From the NCBI GenBank assembly GCA_963763095.1, contig CAVXNR010000024.1:92970-156969 (forward strand): a stretch of DNA of 64,000 nt, written 5' to 3'. The position numbers and the translations under genes were made by a program. The notes below the pieces were generated by a model. It worked only from the letters and a program-made list of their open reading frames with translations, had not been told where the DNA came from and did not search any database. This DNA is from CAVUCH01 sp963763095. GTDB lineage: Bacteria > Acidobacteriota > Vicinamibacteria > Vicinamibacterales > JAENWD01. Below are positions 1 through 8,207 of this stretch, piece after piece. The number at the start of each line of letters is the position of its first letter. The stretch's first letter is position 1.

Positions 1-1
1 C

Positions 2-793
2 GACGGTGAGTGGGATCTGCCCTCGACAGAGTGGAAGTCGCCGGAACTGCTGGCGTGGCTGTTCAACGAATCACCGGTCAAAGACGATGTCATCGTCAAC
101 GACCGGTGGGGAAGCGAGACGCGGCACAAGCACGGCGGCTACTTCACGACCGAGTACGGCGCGGGGCTGCCGGATGCCTCGCACCCCTGGGAAGAGAACC
201 GCGGCATGGGCTTCTCGTACGGCTACAACCGTAACGAGCCGCTCAGCAACTACCGCACGGGCAAGGAACTGATCTGGATGTTCGCGGACCTGGTGGCGCG
301 CGGCGGCAACCTGCTGCTCAATATCGGCCCCACGGCGGATGGGCGCATCCCCGAGGTGATGCAGGACCGCCTGCGGGAGATGGGCGAGTGGCTGGCGGTG
401 AACGGCGAAGCCATCTACGGAACGCGCACGTGGACACGGACCGCGCAATGGACCGCCGGCAAGATGCCCGAACAGGGGTTCGGCGAGTTCCGCGTGAAGT
501 ACGACATCCTCGAAATGGCCGGCCAGAAGCCGCGCGGCCCGGCGGCGGTCAAGCAGGTCTTCTTCACGAAGAAGCCGGACGCACTCTACGCCATTACGCC
601 GGGGTGGCCGGGAGACACGCTGCTGCTGAAAGACATCCAGCCTCCCGCGAAGAGTGTCGTGACGATGCTGGGCGTCAAGACGCCGCTGAAGTGGCGGAAG
701 CAGCGAGCGGATCTGGTGATCGAGACGCCGCGCCTGTCGGTCGACGAGCTCCCGTGCCGGCACGCATACGCGTTCAAGATTACGGGGATTTGA
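2..793 (+). CDS. Alpha-L-fucosidase, GH29 (C-terminal part, cut by the window edge)
   Basis: The open frame runs in from the left edge and stops at TGA 791-793, giving the last 263 residues. Recognisable GH29 pieces are VNDRWG, GGYFTTEYG, the GFSYGYNRNE segment, and an RGGNLLLNIGPTADGRIP block that is typical of the end of the TIM barrel. About 120 residues of C-terminal beta-sandwich follow. The family removes terminal L-fucose from glycans by a retaining mechanism. The nucleophile and N-terminus, including any signal peptide, lie outside the window, so activity and export cannot be judged. The ThuA and GH130 genes downstream fit a carbohydrate-processing neighbourhood, but a gene in the opposite direction separates them. 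Confidence 0.88.
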   Translation, partial: DGEWDLPSTEWKSPELLAWLFNESPVKDDVIVNDRWGSETRHKHGGYFTTEYGAGLPDASHPWEENRGMGFSYGYNRNEPLSNYRTGKELIWMFADLVARGGNLLLNIGPTADGRIPEVMQDRLREMGEWLAVNGEAIYGTRTWTRTAQWTAGKMPEQGFGEFRVKYDILEMAGQKPRGPAAVKQVFFTKKPDALYAITPGWPGDTLLLKDIQPPAKSVVTMLGVKTPLKWRKQRADLVIETPRLSVDELPCRHAYAFKITGI

Positions 794-874
794 AGCAGGT
801 CTCGTGGTCAGTTTTTAGTTTTCGCTTCTGAGGGTTGTCGCCGCCCGCCGCGCATCCCAGCTCCCAGACCCCGG

Positions 875-1345
875 TCAACCGCCTTCCCGCATCCGTTTTA
901 GCAACTGGATCTGCCCGGCGTGATACAGGTCGTGGGCGATGATGCCGGACACCAGCGACAGCGCCGTCAGTGATCGTCCAACGCTCCGCTGGAGATCAGC
1001 CGTGGAGAGAGCGGCGATGGCGTCGCGCAGCTTGCGGTGGCTTTCATCCAGCAGCGCAACGTCTGAGGCCCAGCGCTCACCGTCGGCCGCATCGCGGGCG
1101 AACCAGTCTGAGCCCTTCAGCGGGAAGGTGCCACGCTTCTCGGCGGTGAGCCGCCGGCGCGCCGCGTACTTCCAATAGGCGGCGTGGACGACGATCTCGT
1201 GGATGTTGTGGCGCCCGGGGTGCGGACGCCACGCCGCGTCATCCGCCGTGAGGCCGCGGATGGACCCGCGCAGGTTGGTGCCGTGCCACGACCGCGTGTT
1301 GTACGCCTGACCGAATTGCGTGAGCAGCAGATCGACGAACGTCAT
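875..1345 (-). CDS. DinB family protein
   Basis: A 156-residue four-helix-bundle protein of the DinB/YfiT type. Candidate metal-binding histidines occur in the NIHEIVVHAAYWKYA segment and in HDLYHAGQIQLLKR near the C-terminus, the usual spacing for this superfamily. Start codons exist at 1372 (GTG), 1357 (ATG) and 1345 (ATG). I chose 1345 because a G-rich stretch lies just upstream and homologues usually begin close to the LLLTQF motif. DinB proteins are predicted metal-dependent, often thiol-related enzymes; the substrate here is unknown. The gene stands alone, convergent to the fucosidase and divergent from the ThuA gene. Confidence 0.85.
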   Translation of the reverse strand: MTFVDLLLTQFGQAYNTRSWHGTNLRGSIRGLTADDAAWRPHPGRHNIHEIVVHAAYWKYAARRRLTAEKRGTFPLKGSDWFARDAADGERWASDVALLDESHRKLRDAIAALSTADLQRSVGRSLTALSLVSGIIAHDLYHAGQIQLLKRMREGG

Positions 1346-1530
1346 TCCGACCCCCATTACTCGAGTCCGCACCGGGGGACGACCGCGCGGAACGCGTGAC
1401 CAGCCACCGGGTCAATCTCCTTTTGGCTCTCGCCGGCGCATGTCGTGGCTCCTTCCGGCGTGGGCGCGATCGAACACCCTCGGAGCGGGATTATAGAGCG
1501 TTCATTCACGACGGCGGGGAGTGTGCGGGT

Positions 1531-1710
1531 CCGCCGGAACTGAAGTTCCGGCGCCACATTCCTTGTGGCCGGACTGAAGCTCCGGTGCCACATTCGTCGT
1601 GGCCGGGCTGAAGCTCCGGCCCCACACTTCAGATGCCAGCACAAGAGCCCCCAGCCACAATCGATCCGCTGGCCGGTCTCGTGTGGAGCCGGGACTTTCA
1701 GTCCGGGCGG
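1531..1710. repeat. Family A palindromic repeats, four copies
   Basis: The 388-base gap 1346-1733 holds no gene. It contains four imperfect palindromes built on a CCGG-ACT-GAAG-T-CCGG core with a flanking TGG/CCAC box: 1533-1552, 1568-1586, 1600-1625 and 1681-1710. The last copy is written in the opposite sense (CCGGGACTTTCAGTCCGGG). The same family recurs at about 22398, 23166-23438 and 25921. Each copy could form a hairpin in RNA or single-stranded DNA. Nothing else is visible in the gap. Confidence 0.8.
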
Positions 1711-1733
1711 ACTGCCAGGCGTACAATCCGGCG

Positions 1734-2462
1734 ATGCGCCGCCGATCACGGCTGCCACGCTCAGCCTGGCCTATCGTGCTGCCGATCGCGCTGGCGTGTG
1801 CCCTCGCCGTGTCTGCCGCGACATCGCCCGTGCGCGTCCTCGTGGTGACCGGGGGCCACGACTATCCGACGTCCTTCTACAGCGTCTTCGAACAGGACGG
1901 CCTCGCGTGGGACCACGCGGTATCGAACGAGGAGGCATTCCGGCGCGATCTGCGCGGCCGTTATGACGCGCTGGTGCTCTACGACATGTCGGCGTCACTC
2001 TCGCCCCCGGGGATGGCGCACTTCCGGCAATTCGTCGAGAGCGGCGGCGGGGTCGTCGCGCTGCACCACGCGATCGTCAGCTATCCCGGCTGGCCGTGGT
2101 ACCGGGAGCTGATCGGCGGTCAGTACTTCCAGGAGGCGCAGGGCGGCACGCCGGCGTCGACCTACCTGCACGATCAGGATCTCGATCTGCGCATCGTCAC
2201 ACCCCACCCGCTCACCCGAGGCCTGACACTCACGCGCATCCACGACGAGACGTACAAGGGCATGTGGATCGCGCCGGGCAACACCGTGCTGCTCGCGACG
2301 AGCCATCCGACGAGCGATGGTCCGGTTGCGTGGATCAGCGCCTACCGCCGCGCGCGCGTCGTCTATATCCAGCTGGGACACGGCTCCGAGGCGCACCGCG
2401 ACGAGGGGTATCGTGCGCTCGTGCACAACGCGGTGCAGTGGGTGGCGGGCACATTGCGCTGA
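1734..2462 (+). CDS. Secreted ThuA-domain protein
   Basis: A 242-residue protein starting at ATG 1734, chosen because it begins a good signal peptide (arginine-rich N-region, then WPIVLPIALACALAVSAA). The mature part has a ThuA (trehalose-utilisation-like, class I glutamine-amidotransferase-like) fold: VLVVTGGHDY near the start, LVLYDM, and the LHHAIVSYPGWPWY motif followed by GGQY. ThuA proteins are linked to sugar metabolism, but the reaction is not well defined. The GH130 gene starts 31 bases downstream on the same strand and a DinB gene overlaps that, so these three are probably cotranscribed. Confidence 0.87.
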   Translation: MRRRSRLPRSAWPIVLPIALACALAVSAATSPVRVLVVTGGHDYPTSFYSVFEQDGLAWDHAVSNEEAFRRDLRGRYDALVLYDMSASLSPPGMAHFRQFVESGGGVVALHHAIVSYPGWPWYRELIGGQYFQEAQGGTPASTYLHDQDLDLRIVTPHPLTRGLTLTRIHDETYKGMWIAPGNTVLLATSHPTSDGPVAWISAYRRARVVYIQLGHGSEAHRDEGYRALVHNAVQWVAGTLR

Positions 2463-2493
2463 GCCATTCGCGCCCGCTGCGCTACCATGCGCC

Positions 2494-3702
2494 ATGCCCG
2501 CGCTATCGCGTCGTGACTGGTTCCGCGCCTGCGCGACGTGGCCGCTCGTGGCTGGCGTGCCCGTGCTCGCGGCAGATCAACGAGGGTCGCGGCAGCGCAC
2601 CGCGCCCGTGCCGATCCAGCCGCCGTGGACGATTGGCCCGTTCACCCGCGAGCTGCGCGGCCGGCCAATCCTGACTCCACGCGTCGAGACGCGGTTCATG
2701 TGCCCCGCCGGCCACCGGGAGGTGAACTGGGAGGAGAAGGACGTCTTCAACCCTGCGGCCGTGGTGCGCGGCGGCCTCGTCCACCTGCTCTACCGGGCAC
2801 AGGACAGCGTGGGCCGTCCGTCGGGCACGTCGCGCATCGGGCTCGCAACGAGCCGCGACGGCCTGCAGTTCGAGCGGCGTGCGACACCGGTGCTCTATCC
2901 CGACAACGACGCGCTCCGGCCGTTCGAATGGGAGGGAGGCTGCGAAGATCCGCGGGTGGTGGAAACCGCGGACGGCCGCTACGTCCTCACGTACACCGCC
3001 TATGACGGCAAGACGGCGCGCCTGTGCATAGCCACATCGACTGACCTCGTCACGTGGACCAAGCACGGGCTCGCCTTCGCCAAGGCTGGCGGAGGGCGGT
3101 ATCGTGACCTCTGGTCGAAGTCCGGCGCGATCGTCTGCGAACCACGCGGCGGCCGTCCCGTCGCAGCGCGCATCGACGGGCGATACTGGATGTACTGGGG
3201 CGACACCGACATCTTCGTCGCCACGTCCGACGACCTGCTGGAGTGGACGCCGCTCGAGCGGGCGCCGGGTGCAGGGGAGCTGGCCGCAAACCATCCAACC
3301 CTGTTTACGGCGCTGGCGCCCCGCGCGCGCAGGTTCGACAGCGCCCTCGTCGAGCCGGGGCCGCCGCCGATGCTGACGGCGCACGGGATCCTGCTCCTGT
3401 ACAACGGCGCAAACAAGCAGCAGTCCGGCGATCCGCAACTGCCCGATATGGCCTATTCCGGCGGCCAGGCCCTGTTCGACCCACACGCGCCCGGCGCGCT
3501 CATCGGGAGAACAACGGAGCCCTTCATCAGCGTGCGCACGGCGCACGAAATCACGGGCCAGGTCGGGAACGTCTGCTTCGTCGAGGGCCTCGTGCACTTC
3601 AAGGGCCGGTGGCTGCTGTACTACGGGATGGGCGATTCGCGGATAGGTGTCGCGTCGGCGCCGGCCGGGGCCGCCGCGCCGGGAAGGAGCAGCGGGCGAT
3701 GA
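2494..3702 (+). CDS. Glycoside hydrolase family 130-like protein, exported
   Basis: 402 residues starting at ATG 2494. The N-terminus has a twin-arginine-like signal (SRRDWFRACA, then a hydrophobic stretch). The body resembles the five-bladed GH130 propeller: DVFNPAAV at 83-90, LLYRAQD at about 98-104, CEDPR at 150-154 and TYTAYDG at 167-172. GH130 enzymes are phosphorylases or hydrolases acting on beta-mannosides or related sugars. The periplasmic location predicted here favours a hydrolase, because phosphorylases are normally cytoplasmic. Its stop overlaps the ATG of the next gene (ATGA), indicating translational coupling to the DinB protein. Confidence 0.8.
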   Translation: MPALSRRDWFRACATWPLVAGVPVLAADQRGSRQRTAPVPIQPPWTIGPFTRELRGRPILTPRVETRFMCPAGHREVNWEEKDVFNPAAVVRGGLVHLLYRAQDSVGRPSGTSRIGLATSRDGLQFERRATPVLYPDNDALRPFEWEGGCEDPRVVETADGRYVLTYTAYDGKTARLCIATSTDLVTWTKHGLAFAKAGGGRYRDLWSKSGAIVCEPRGGRPVAARIDGRYWMYWGDTDIFVATSDDLLEWTPLERAPGAGELAANHPTLFTALAPRARRFDSALVEPGPPPMLTAHGILLLYNGANKQQSGDPQLPDMAYSGGQALFDPHAPGALIGRTTEPFISVRTAHEITGQVGNVCFVEGLVHFKGRWLLYYGMGDSRIGVASAPAGAAAPGRSSGR

Positions 3703-4229
3703 CGTTGGACGATCTGCAGCACTTGCTGGAATACCACTATTGGGCGCGCGACCGCATCCTCGATGCGGTCACGCCGCTCACGCCCGAGCAGTACGGGCGC
3801 AACCTCTCCAGCAGCTTTCCCTCAGTCCACGCGACCCTGGTGCACACGTACTCCGCGGAGTGGGCCTGGCACTCGCGCTGGGAAGGCCGGTCGCCGACAG
3901 CCCTGCTGCCCGCGGACCTGTTTCCCGACGTGGCAAGCCTCCGGCGCGCGTGGGTGGAACACGAAGCTCGCATGCACGCGTTTCTTGCCTCGGTGGGCCC
4001 CGAAGGACCCACACGCCGGTTCGCGTACACCTTGCTCAGCGGGGCCGCTGGCGAGTCCACGTTGCAGCAGATGGTGCAGCACGTGGTGAACCATGCCACG
4101 TACCATCGCGGGCAGGTCACGACGATGCTGCGCCAGCTGGGTGCGGCGCCGCCGAAGAGCATGGACCTGATTCAGTTCTGGCGTGAGTGGGAGAGTCGCA
4201 GGGCGCAGCGCGCGGAGGCGGCCGGCTGA
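3699..4229 (+). CDS. DinB family protein, coupled to GH130 gene
   Basis: 176 residues. The start ATG 3699-3701 overlaps the preceding stop as ATGA and has a purine-rich GGAAGGAG about 10 bases upstream. DinB features are VHTYSAEWAW (first histidine) and HVVNHATYHRGQV (second and third candidate metal ligands). It is clearly distinct from the DinB protein at 875-1345. Its place at the end of the ThuA-GH130 unit is unexplained: DinB proteins are cytoplasmic, whereas both upstream products look exported. The gene converges on the amidohydrolase with 14 bases between stops. Confidence 0.87.
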   Translation: MTLDDLQHLLEYHYWARDRILDAVTPLTPEQYGRNLSSSFPSVHATLVHTYSAEWAWHSRWEGRSPTALLPADLFPDVASLRRAWVEHEARMHAFLASVGPEGPTRRFAYTLLSGAAGESTLQQMVQHVVNHATYHRGQVTTMLRQLGAAPPKSMDLIQFWREWESRRAQRAEAAG

Positions 4230-4243
4230 CGCGACGCCGTCGT

Positions 4244-5536
4244 TCATTTCTCGTCACGGTACTTCTTCACGTCCACCCATGCGCCGCCGGAGAGGACCCG
4301 CTCGACGGTGCGGATGTTCGAGATGCGCGCGAGCGGGTCAGCTGTGAGGACCACGAGGTCGGCGAGTTTACCGGGCTCGACGGTGCCCAGGTCACGTGAG
4401 CGTCCCAGGAACGCGGCACCGTTGGCGGTCGCCGCCTGGATCGCCTGCATGGGGGTGAGGCCCGCGTCCACCAACAGCTCGATCTCACGCCACGGCGCCT
4501 CTGCACGCGCGGCGAACGGAACCGTCGTGTGCCCGCCCATCACGATGCGCGCGCCGGCGTCGAACGCCCGGCGGGTGGCCTTCAGCATGTTCTGGAACCC
4601 TGCCGCACGGGTCGCCACCACCTCCGGCTTCGCCTTGTCTTCAGAGACTCGGGGGCGCCGTTCGAATACCGCAAGGGTCGGGTCGATGAAGGGGTGCTTT
4701 CTGCCAATCACATCCCAGAGGGCCCGCGCATCCGCGCTGTCGAGATCGAGGCCGGCGAACACGGTGTAACGGCCTTCGGTGCGCGCTGCATTGTTGGCCA
4801 GCACCGCCTGGCGATACTGCTCGCGCGCGCCCTGTGGCAGCAGGCTCGGTCCGAGCGACGTGATGTGCTCCACGCCGTCCAGCCCGTACTCGAAGAGCAC
4901 GCCCGCCTCGAGTCCCTCGAGGTGCGCCGTCGAGACCACTCCGCGCGTGCGGCACACGTCGATGACCGCCTGCGCACTGCCGAGCGGAAGGCGGAAGTAG
5001 ATCTTGATCGCCGTCGCGCCCTGCGCGATATTGCGCTCGGCAAACTGGCGCGCCTCCTCGGCATCGCGCGCGACCACGGAGTCGTTCGGATACGGTGTCG
5101 GCCCCGGCCCGTCGATGTGCGGGCCGGCGGTGTGGATGCGCGGGCCCTGCAGACCGTCCTGCCGCATCGTCGCGCGAAGACCCTCGAAGAATTCGTCCCA
5201 CTGGCCAGGGTCCCGGAACGCGGTGACCCCATTCGCGAGCTGGTGCAGCGCCAGCTTCGGGTCGGCGGGCCGATTCTCGATGTGGAAATGCGCGTCTATC
5301 AGGCCGGGCAGCACCGTGCGTCCGGTGAGATCCACGTGCTCGGCCCCAGGCGGTGCCGTCACCTGGGCCATCGGTCCCGCCGCCGTGATGCGGTCCCCTT
5401 CGATGACAATCCGCACGTCGGCAAGCGGCGGCCCTCCCGCGCCATCGATGAGCCGGGCGTGATCGAGGACCAGGATCCGCCCCGGAGCCTGGATGAGTGC
5501 CGCTACCAGTACCAACCAGCCAATCAAGGTGCGCAT
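4244..5536 (-). CDS. Secreted amidohydrolase-family protein
   Basis: 430 residues from ATG 5536, which begins a clear signal peptide (MRTLIGWLVLVAALIQA). It shows the TIM-barrel amidohydrolase layout: small beta-sandwich, HFH at about 83-85, a lysine in TAIKIYF (candidate carboxylated metal bridge), histidines in TAHLEG and GVEHITS, and a C-terminal GTVEPGKLADLVVL segment. The aspartate usually found as GTD late in the barrel appears here as GGHTT, a substitution I believe also occurs in some relatives. It is probably a periplasmic imidazolonepropionase/prolidase-like hydrolase; the substrate is unknown. A long upstream extension of the frame was rejected because it would run through the hairpin at 5561-5607. 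Confidence 0.85.
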   Translation of the reverse strand: MRTLIGWLVLVAALIQAPGRILVLDHARLIDGAGGPPLADVRIVIEGDRITAAGPMAQVTAPPGAEHVDLTGRTVLPGLIDAHFHIENRPADPKLALHQLANGVTAFRDPGQWDEFFEGLRATMRQDGLQGPRIHTAGPHIDGPGPTPYPNDSVVARDAEEARQFAERNIAQGATAIKIYFRLPLGSAQAVIDVCRTRGVVSTAHLEGLEAGVLFEYGLDGVEHITSLGPSLLPQGAREQYRQAVLANNAARTEGRYTVFAGLDLDSADARALWDVIGRKHPFIDPTLAVFERRPRVSEDKAKPEVVATRAAGFQNMLKATRRAFDAGARIVMGGHTTVPFAARAEAPWREIELLVDAGLTPMQAIQAATANGAAFLGRSRDLGTVEPGKLADLVVLTADPLARISNIRTVERVLSGGAWVDVKKYRDEK

Positions 5537-5560
5537 CGCCTTTGTGCAAAATCTGCAAGT

Positions 5561-5607
5561 GAGATCGGGAGGTGTTTCGCACAAATTGCGAAACACCTCC
5601 CGATCTC
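5561..5607. terminator. Perfect 21-bp stem hairpin between WYL and amidohydrolase genes
   Basis: Arms 5561-5581 and 5587-5607 are exactly complementary around a 5-base loop. The WYL gene stops at 5612, so the hairpin sits immediately after it and is probably its terminator. The T-run (GTTTTT), however, lies on the + strand side, where no + strand gene ends. The hairpin may also insulate the amidohydrolase from read-through. Confidence 0.6.
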
Positions 5608-5611
5608 GTTT

Positions 5612-6697
5612 TTACTTCACGCGGAGGAGGCGGCGTTGGGCTGGGGATGCAGGCGCCGACGCGGGGGCGTCCGGCACGTCGAAGTCCAGCTGCGGCGCGT
5701 ACTGGCGGCGCGCTTCCTCGAGCTGATCGAGAATCTGCTCCGCAAGCGGCCTCGGCTCGACCACGCGCACGTCGCCCCCGAAGCTCAGGATCCAGTTGCG
5801 CAGCGCCCAGTCCACCGAGACCTCCAGGGTGAGGCGTACCGACCCGTCAGGCCGCCGGTCGACGGTCTGCGTCCGGTGCCACTCCCGCTCGAGGACATAA
5901 GGCGCCATCTTGGCAGTGAACTCGAGGACGACGTGTTCGGGCCGGCCGCTGTAGACGCCCATGGAATGCGCGAACACGTCGGAGCCGACGTCCGCCCGTG
6001 CTTCGAAGACCTCGTCGAGCGTCGACAGGTGCTTGATCCGCTCGACGGCGAAAGTCCGCATCTCCCCGTAGAGTGGGACAAACGCATGCAGGTAGAGGCC
6101 GCCCTGCCCATAGAGCAACCGATGCGGCTCGATGCGGTACTCCTTGATCGCCTGGCTCGAGAACGATTCGTACTGCATGACGATGCGCTTGTGATCGAGG
6201 ACGGCGTCGGTGAGACGCGCGAGGTAGGCCGGCACGTTGGCCCCGCGCTTCTTCGGGCGGTCACCCTTGCTGGCGAGCACCGCCGGCAACTGGTCGATGT
6301 ACCGCCACAGGCCCGGCGGCAATGCGTTCTCGATCTTGTCGAATGCGCGGGTCAGGTCCTCATGGAACGGCGCGCCCCCGAAGCTCTCCAGCAGCGAGCG
6401 GCTGAAGTACAGCGCGCACATCTCCGACAGCGTGAACCCGCGGGCAGCGACGCCACTGAAGAAGTCGCGCTTCAGGACCCATCGCCGCTCGTCGCCGACC
6501 GAGATCTGATCGAGCATGAAGCCGGCGCGTTCGATGACCTCGAGATCGCGGCGGATCGTCCGCTGGGTCACGGACAACTGCTCGGCCAGGGCCCGCAGCG
6601 ACTTGCCGTGCGCCGACTCTTCGAGCGTGCGGATGATCTCCCACTGCCGGACGATCTCGTTGTGCCGGCCGCGCGCGCGCCGGGGAAGCTGTGCCAC
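5612..6697 (-). CDS. WYL-domain transcriptional regulator
   Basis: 361 residues. The N-terminal winged helix-turn-helix (about 15-65, with SLRALAEQLSVTQRTIRRDL) is followed by a WYL domain (about 150-240, including VMQYESFSSQ and LYLHAFVPLYGEMRTFAVERI) and a C-terminal WCX-type extension. This is the DeoR/YafY-like architecture, in which WYL senses a nucleic-acid-like or other small ligand. About 30 proline/alanine-rich residues at the C-terminus are probably disordered. The gene is single, with a strong hairpin after its stop and a pair of inverted REP-like repeats upstream. Targets are not evident; the DUF892-PRC gene upstream is transcribed in the same direction. Confidence 0.88.
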   Translation of the reverse strand: MAQLPRRARGRHNEIVRQWEIIRTLEESAHGKSLRALAEQLSVTQRTIRRDLEVIERAGFMLDQISVGDERRWVLKRDFFSGVAARGFTLSEMCALYFSRSLLESFGGAPFHEDLTRAFDKIENALPPGLWRYIDQLPAVLASKGDRPKKRGANVPAYLARLTDAVLDHKRIVMQYESFSSQAIKEYRIEPHRLLYGQGGLYLHAFVPLYGEMRTFAVERIKHLSTLDEVFEARADVGSDVFAHSMGVYSGRPEHVVLEFTAKMAPYVLEREWHRTQTVDRRPDGSVRLTLEVSVDWALRNWILSFGGDVRVVEPRPLAEQILDQLEEARRQYAPQLDFDVPDAPASAPASPAQRRLLRVK

Positions 6698-6748
6698 GTG
6701 CTGGGACCCTCCTGCCGCCGGGAGAGTAGCACGGGGTTCGCGCGCTGG

Positions 6749-6865
6749 GCGGCCGGGGCGCTTCGGCCCCGGCCCTACACAGTGCGTGGGGCGGTCACGG
6801 TCCGTGGTGGCAGGCTTGTCGGTTGTCGGCCGTCAGCGTAGGCCCGGGGCCGAAGCGCCCCGGGC
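6749..6865. repeat. Family B REP-like inverted pair (BIME-like)
   Basis: Two copies of a CG-rich palindrome with core GGGGCGCTTCGGCCCC face each other: 6749-6778, ending CCCTAC, and 6838-6865, beginning GTAGGCCC. They are separated by about 60 bases. The same paired arrangement occurs at 59291-59387, and a single copy at 17796-17826. This fills the gap between the WYL gene and the DUF892-PRC gene. Confidence 0.8.
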
Positions 6866-6907
6866 ATCATTGCCGTGCCGGTGCCCACCGCCCACGCCAG
6901 CCTCCGT

Positions 6908-8137
6908 CTACCTCGCAAGATCGTCGTCGTGGTCGATGCGCTCAGGCGCACGCGCGGCCGGCATGGGCTGCCCGGCATCGTCGCGCGTGTTGTCGCGGGG
7001 GTCGCGCTTCCACTCGTCCTGTCGCGCAACGACGTGTTCCTGGAGCCGCCCGTCGGGCGCGCGGACCGTCGCTGCTGGCGACCACGCGGTGGCCGCGTCT
7101 TCAGTTGTGCGGCGGTCGGCGCCGCGCCACTCGCGGTCCGGCGAGGCGAGGCGCTCGAAGCGCTGCGGGGTGCGCTGCCCGGCTGCCGGGCGCAGCCAGT
7201 CTGGCTGCGAGTAGTCGGGCAGACGGTCGTACGCCTCCCAGTAGGTGATCGATGCCGACGCGTTCGGATTGATCGTGTGCAGGATCCGTCGCTCATAGCG
7301 CCGGATCTCGTCCTCCGACATGGCCATGAACGCGTGCGTGCTGAACTCCGGATAGGACCTGATGATGTCGCGGTCCGCGTCCACGACCAGCGCGTTGCGT
7401 GACGCCTCGAGACTCGCCCTGCCGACGGGGATCAGGTACCGGCGTCCCATGAACCAGCCGCCGGAGTCGATCACGTAATAGATGGGACGCCCGCTCGCCG
7501 TTTCGACGACCAAGCCGTCGAGCGAACCGAGATCGTCGCCGGTGCGGCCGCGGATGGTCAGCTTGCGGTAGTCGAGCGTGCTGTCGTCCAGATCATCGAC
7601 GTCGAGGTACCGGAGGCGCGACCACTTGCGTCCGTCGCCGGCACGCTCACGCTCAGCCGCGTCCTGGTTGATGCCGCTCGTCGCCAGGTCCGTCAACCGG
7701 TGGTCGGTCGCACCCTCCTCGTCGAGCGTCTGCTGCAGCAGGCGTTCGCCTTCCCAGTCGCCGAGCAGGCGGGCGTACGTCCGTGCGGTCCCGTAGCCCG
7801 CGATCTCGTAGTGCTCGACGCGCTGCGCCGTCGAAATGAGCGCTGCGTCCTTGCCGGCGCTCGGGCTGTCCTGGCGCAGCCGTTCACGCCCTTCCTTGAT
7901 GAGGCCCGCCATCCCTTCGCAGTGATGGCCGCCTGGCTGCACGTTGAGACTTTTCAGGATCAGGTCGAGGCGCTCGCGATGACCCGTCGTCTGCTCCAGG
8001 TGCTCCGCGAACGCACGCTCGAGGTCCGGTGACGTGGCCGCAGAGGCGAGCTGCGGCAAGGCGTCGATGATCTGCTGTTCTGCAGAGTAGAGGTCCCGCA
8101 GTTCCTCTATATATAGGTCGCGGAGTGAATGTGGCAT
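6908..8137 (-). CDS. DUF892 (YciE/YciF) ferritin-like domain fused to PRC-barrel domain
   Basis: 409 residues from ATG 8137, chosen for its strong AGGAGG seven bases upstream. Residues 1-165 form a DUF892 ferritin-like helical bundle (LRDLYIEELRDLYSAEQQ, the HHCEGMAGLIKEG loop, VEHYEIAGYGTARTYA), a family linked to stress responses. Residues about 190-290 resemble a PRC-barrel (LTIRGRTGDDLGSLDGLVVE, VIDSGGWFMGRRYLIPV). The final 110 or so residues are charged and low-complexity, probably disordered. No signal peptide is seen, so it should be cytoplasmic. The combination suggests a stress protein tethered by its PRC-barrel. Confidence 0.85.
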   Translation of the reverse strand: MPHSLRDLYIEELRDLYSAEQQIIDALPQLASAATSPDLERAFAEHLEQTTGHRERLDLILKSLNVQPGGHHCEGMAGLIKEGRERLRQDSPSAGKDAALISTAQRVEHYEIAGYGTARTYARLLGDWEGERLLQQTLDEEGATDHRLTDLATSGINQDAAERERAGDGRKWSRLRYLDVDDLDDSTLDYRKLTIRGRTGDDLGSLDGLVVETASGRPIYYVIDSGGWFMGRRYLIPVGRASLEASRNALVVDADRDIIRSYPEFSTHAFMAMSEDEIRRYERRILHTINPNASASITYWEAYDRLPDYSQPDWLRPAAGQRTPQRFERLASPDREWRGADRRTTEDAATAWSPAATVRAPDGRLQEHVVARQDEWKRDPRDNTRDDAGQPMPAARAPERIDHDDDLAR

Positions 8138-8207
8138 GCCGTTGCCTCCTGAATGGATTGATCTCCCGATCCGCACCCGTATTGCAGCCTCTGTGCCGTG
8201 GAGGGGG

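Noticed and set aside
1357..1758. Short open frames translating the repeats at 1531-1710
   Set aside because: They consist of repeat-derived peptides in several frames with no ribosome-binding site.
4529..6841. A 770-codon + strand open frame antisense to the amidohydrolase and WYL genes
   Set aside because: It is a composition-driven mirror of two well-supported genes, rich in arginine, with no domain and no ribosome-binding site.
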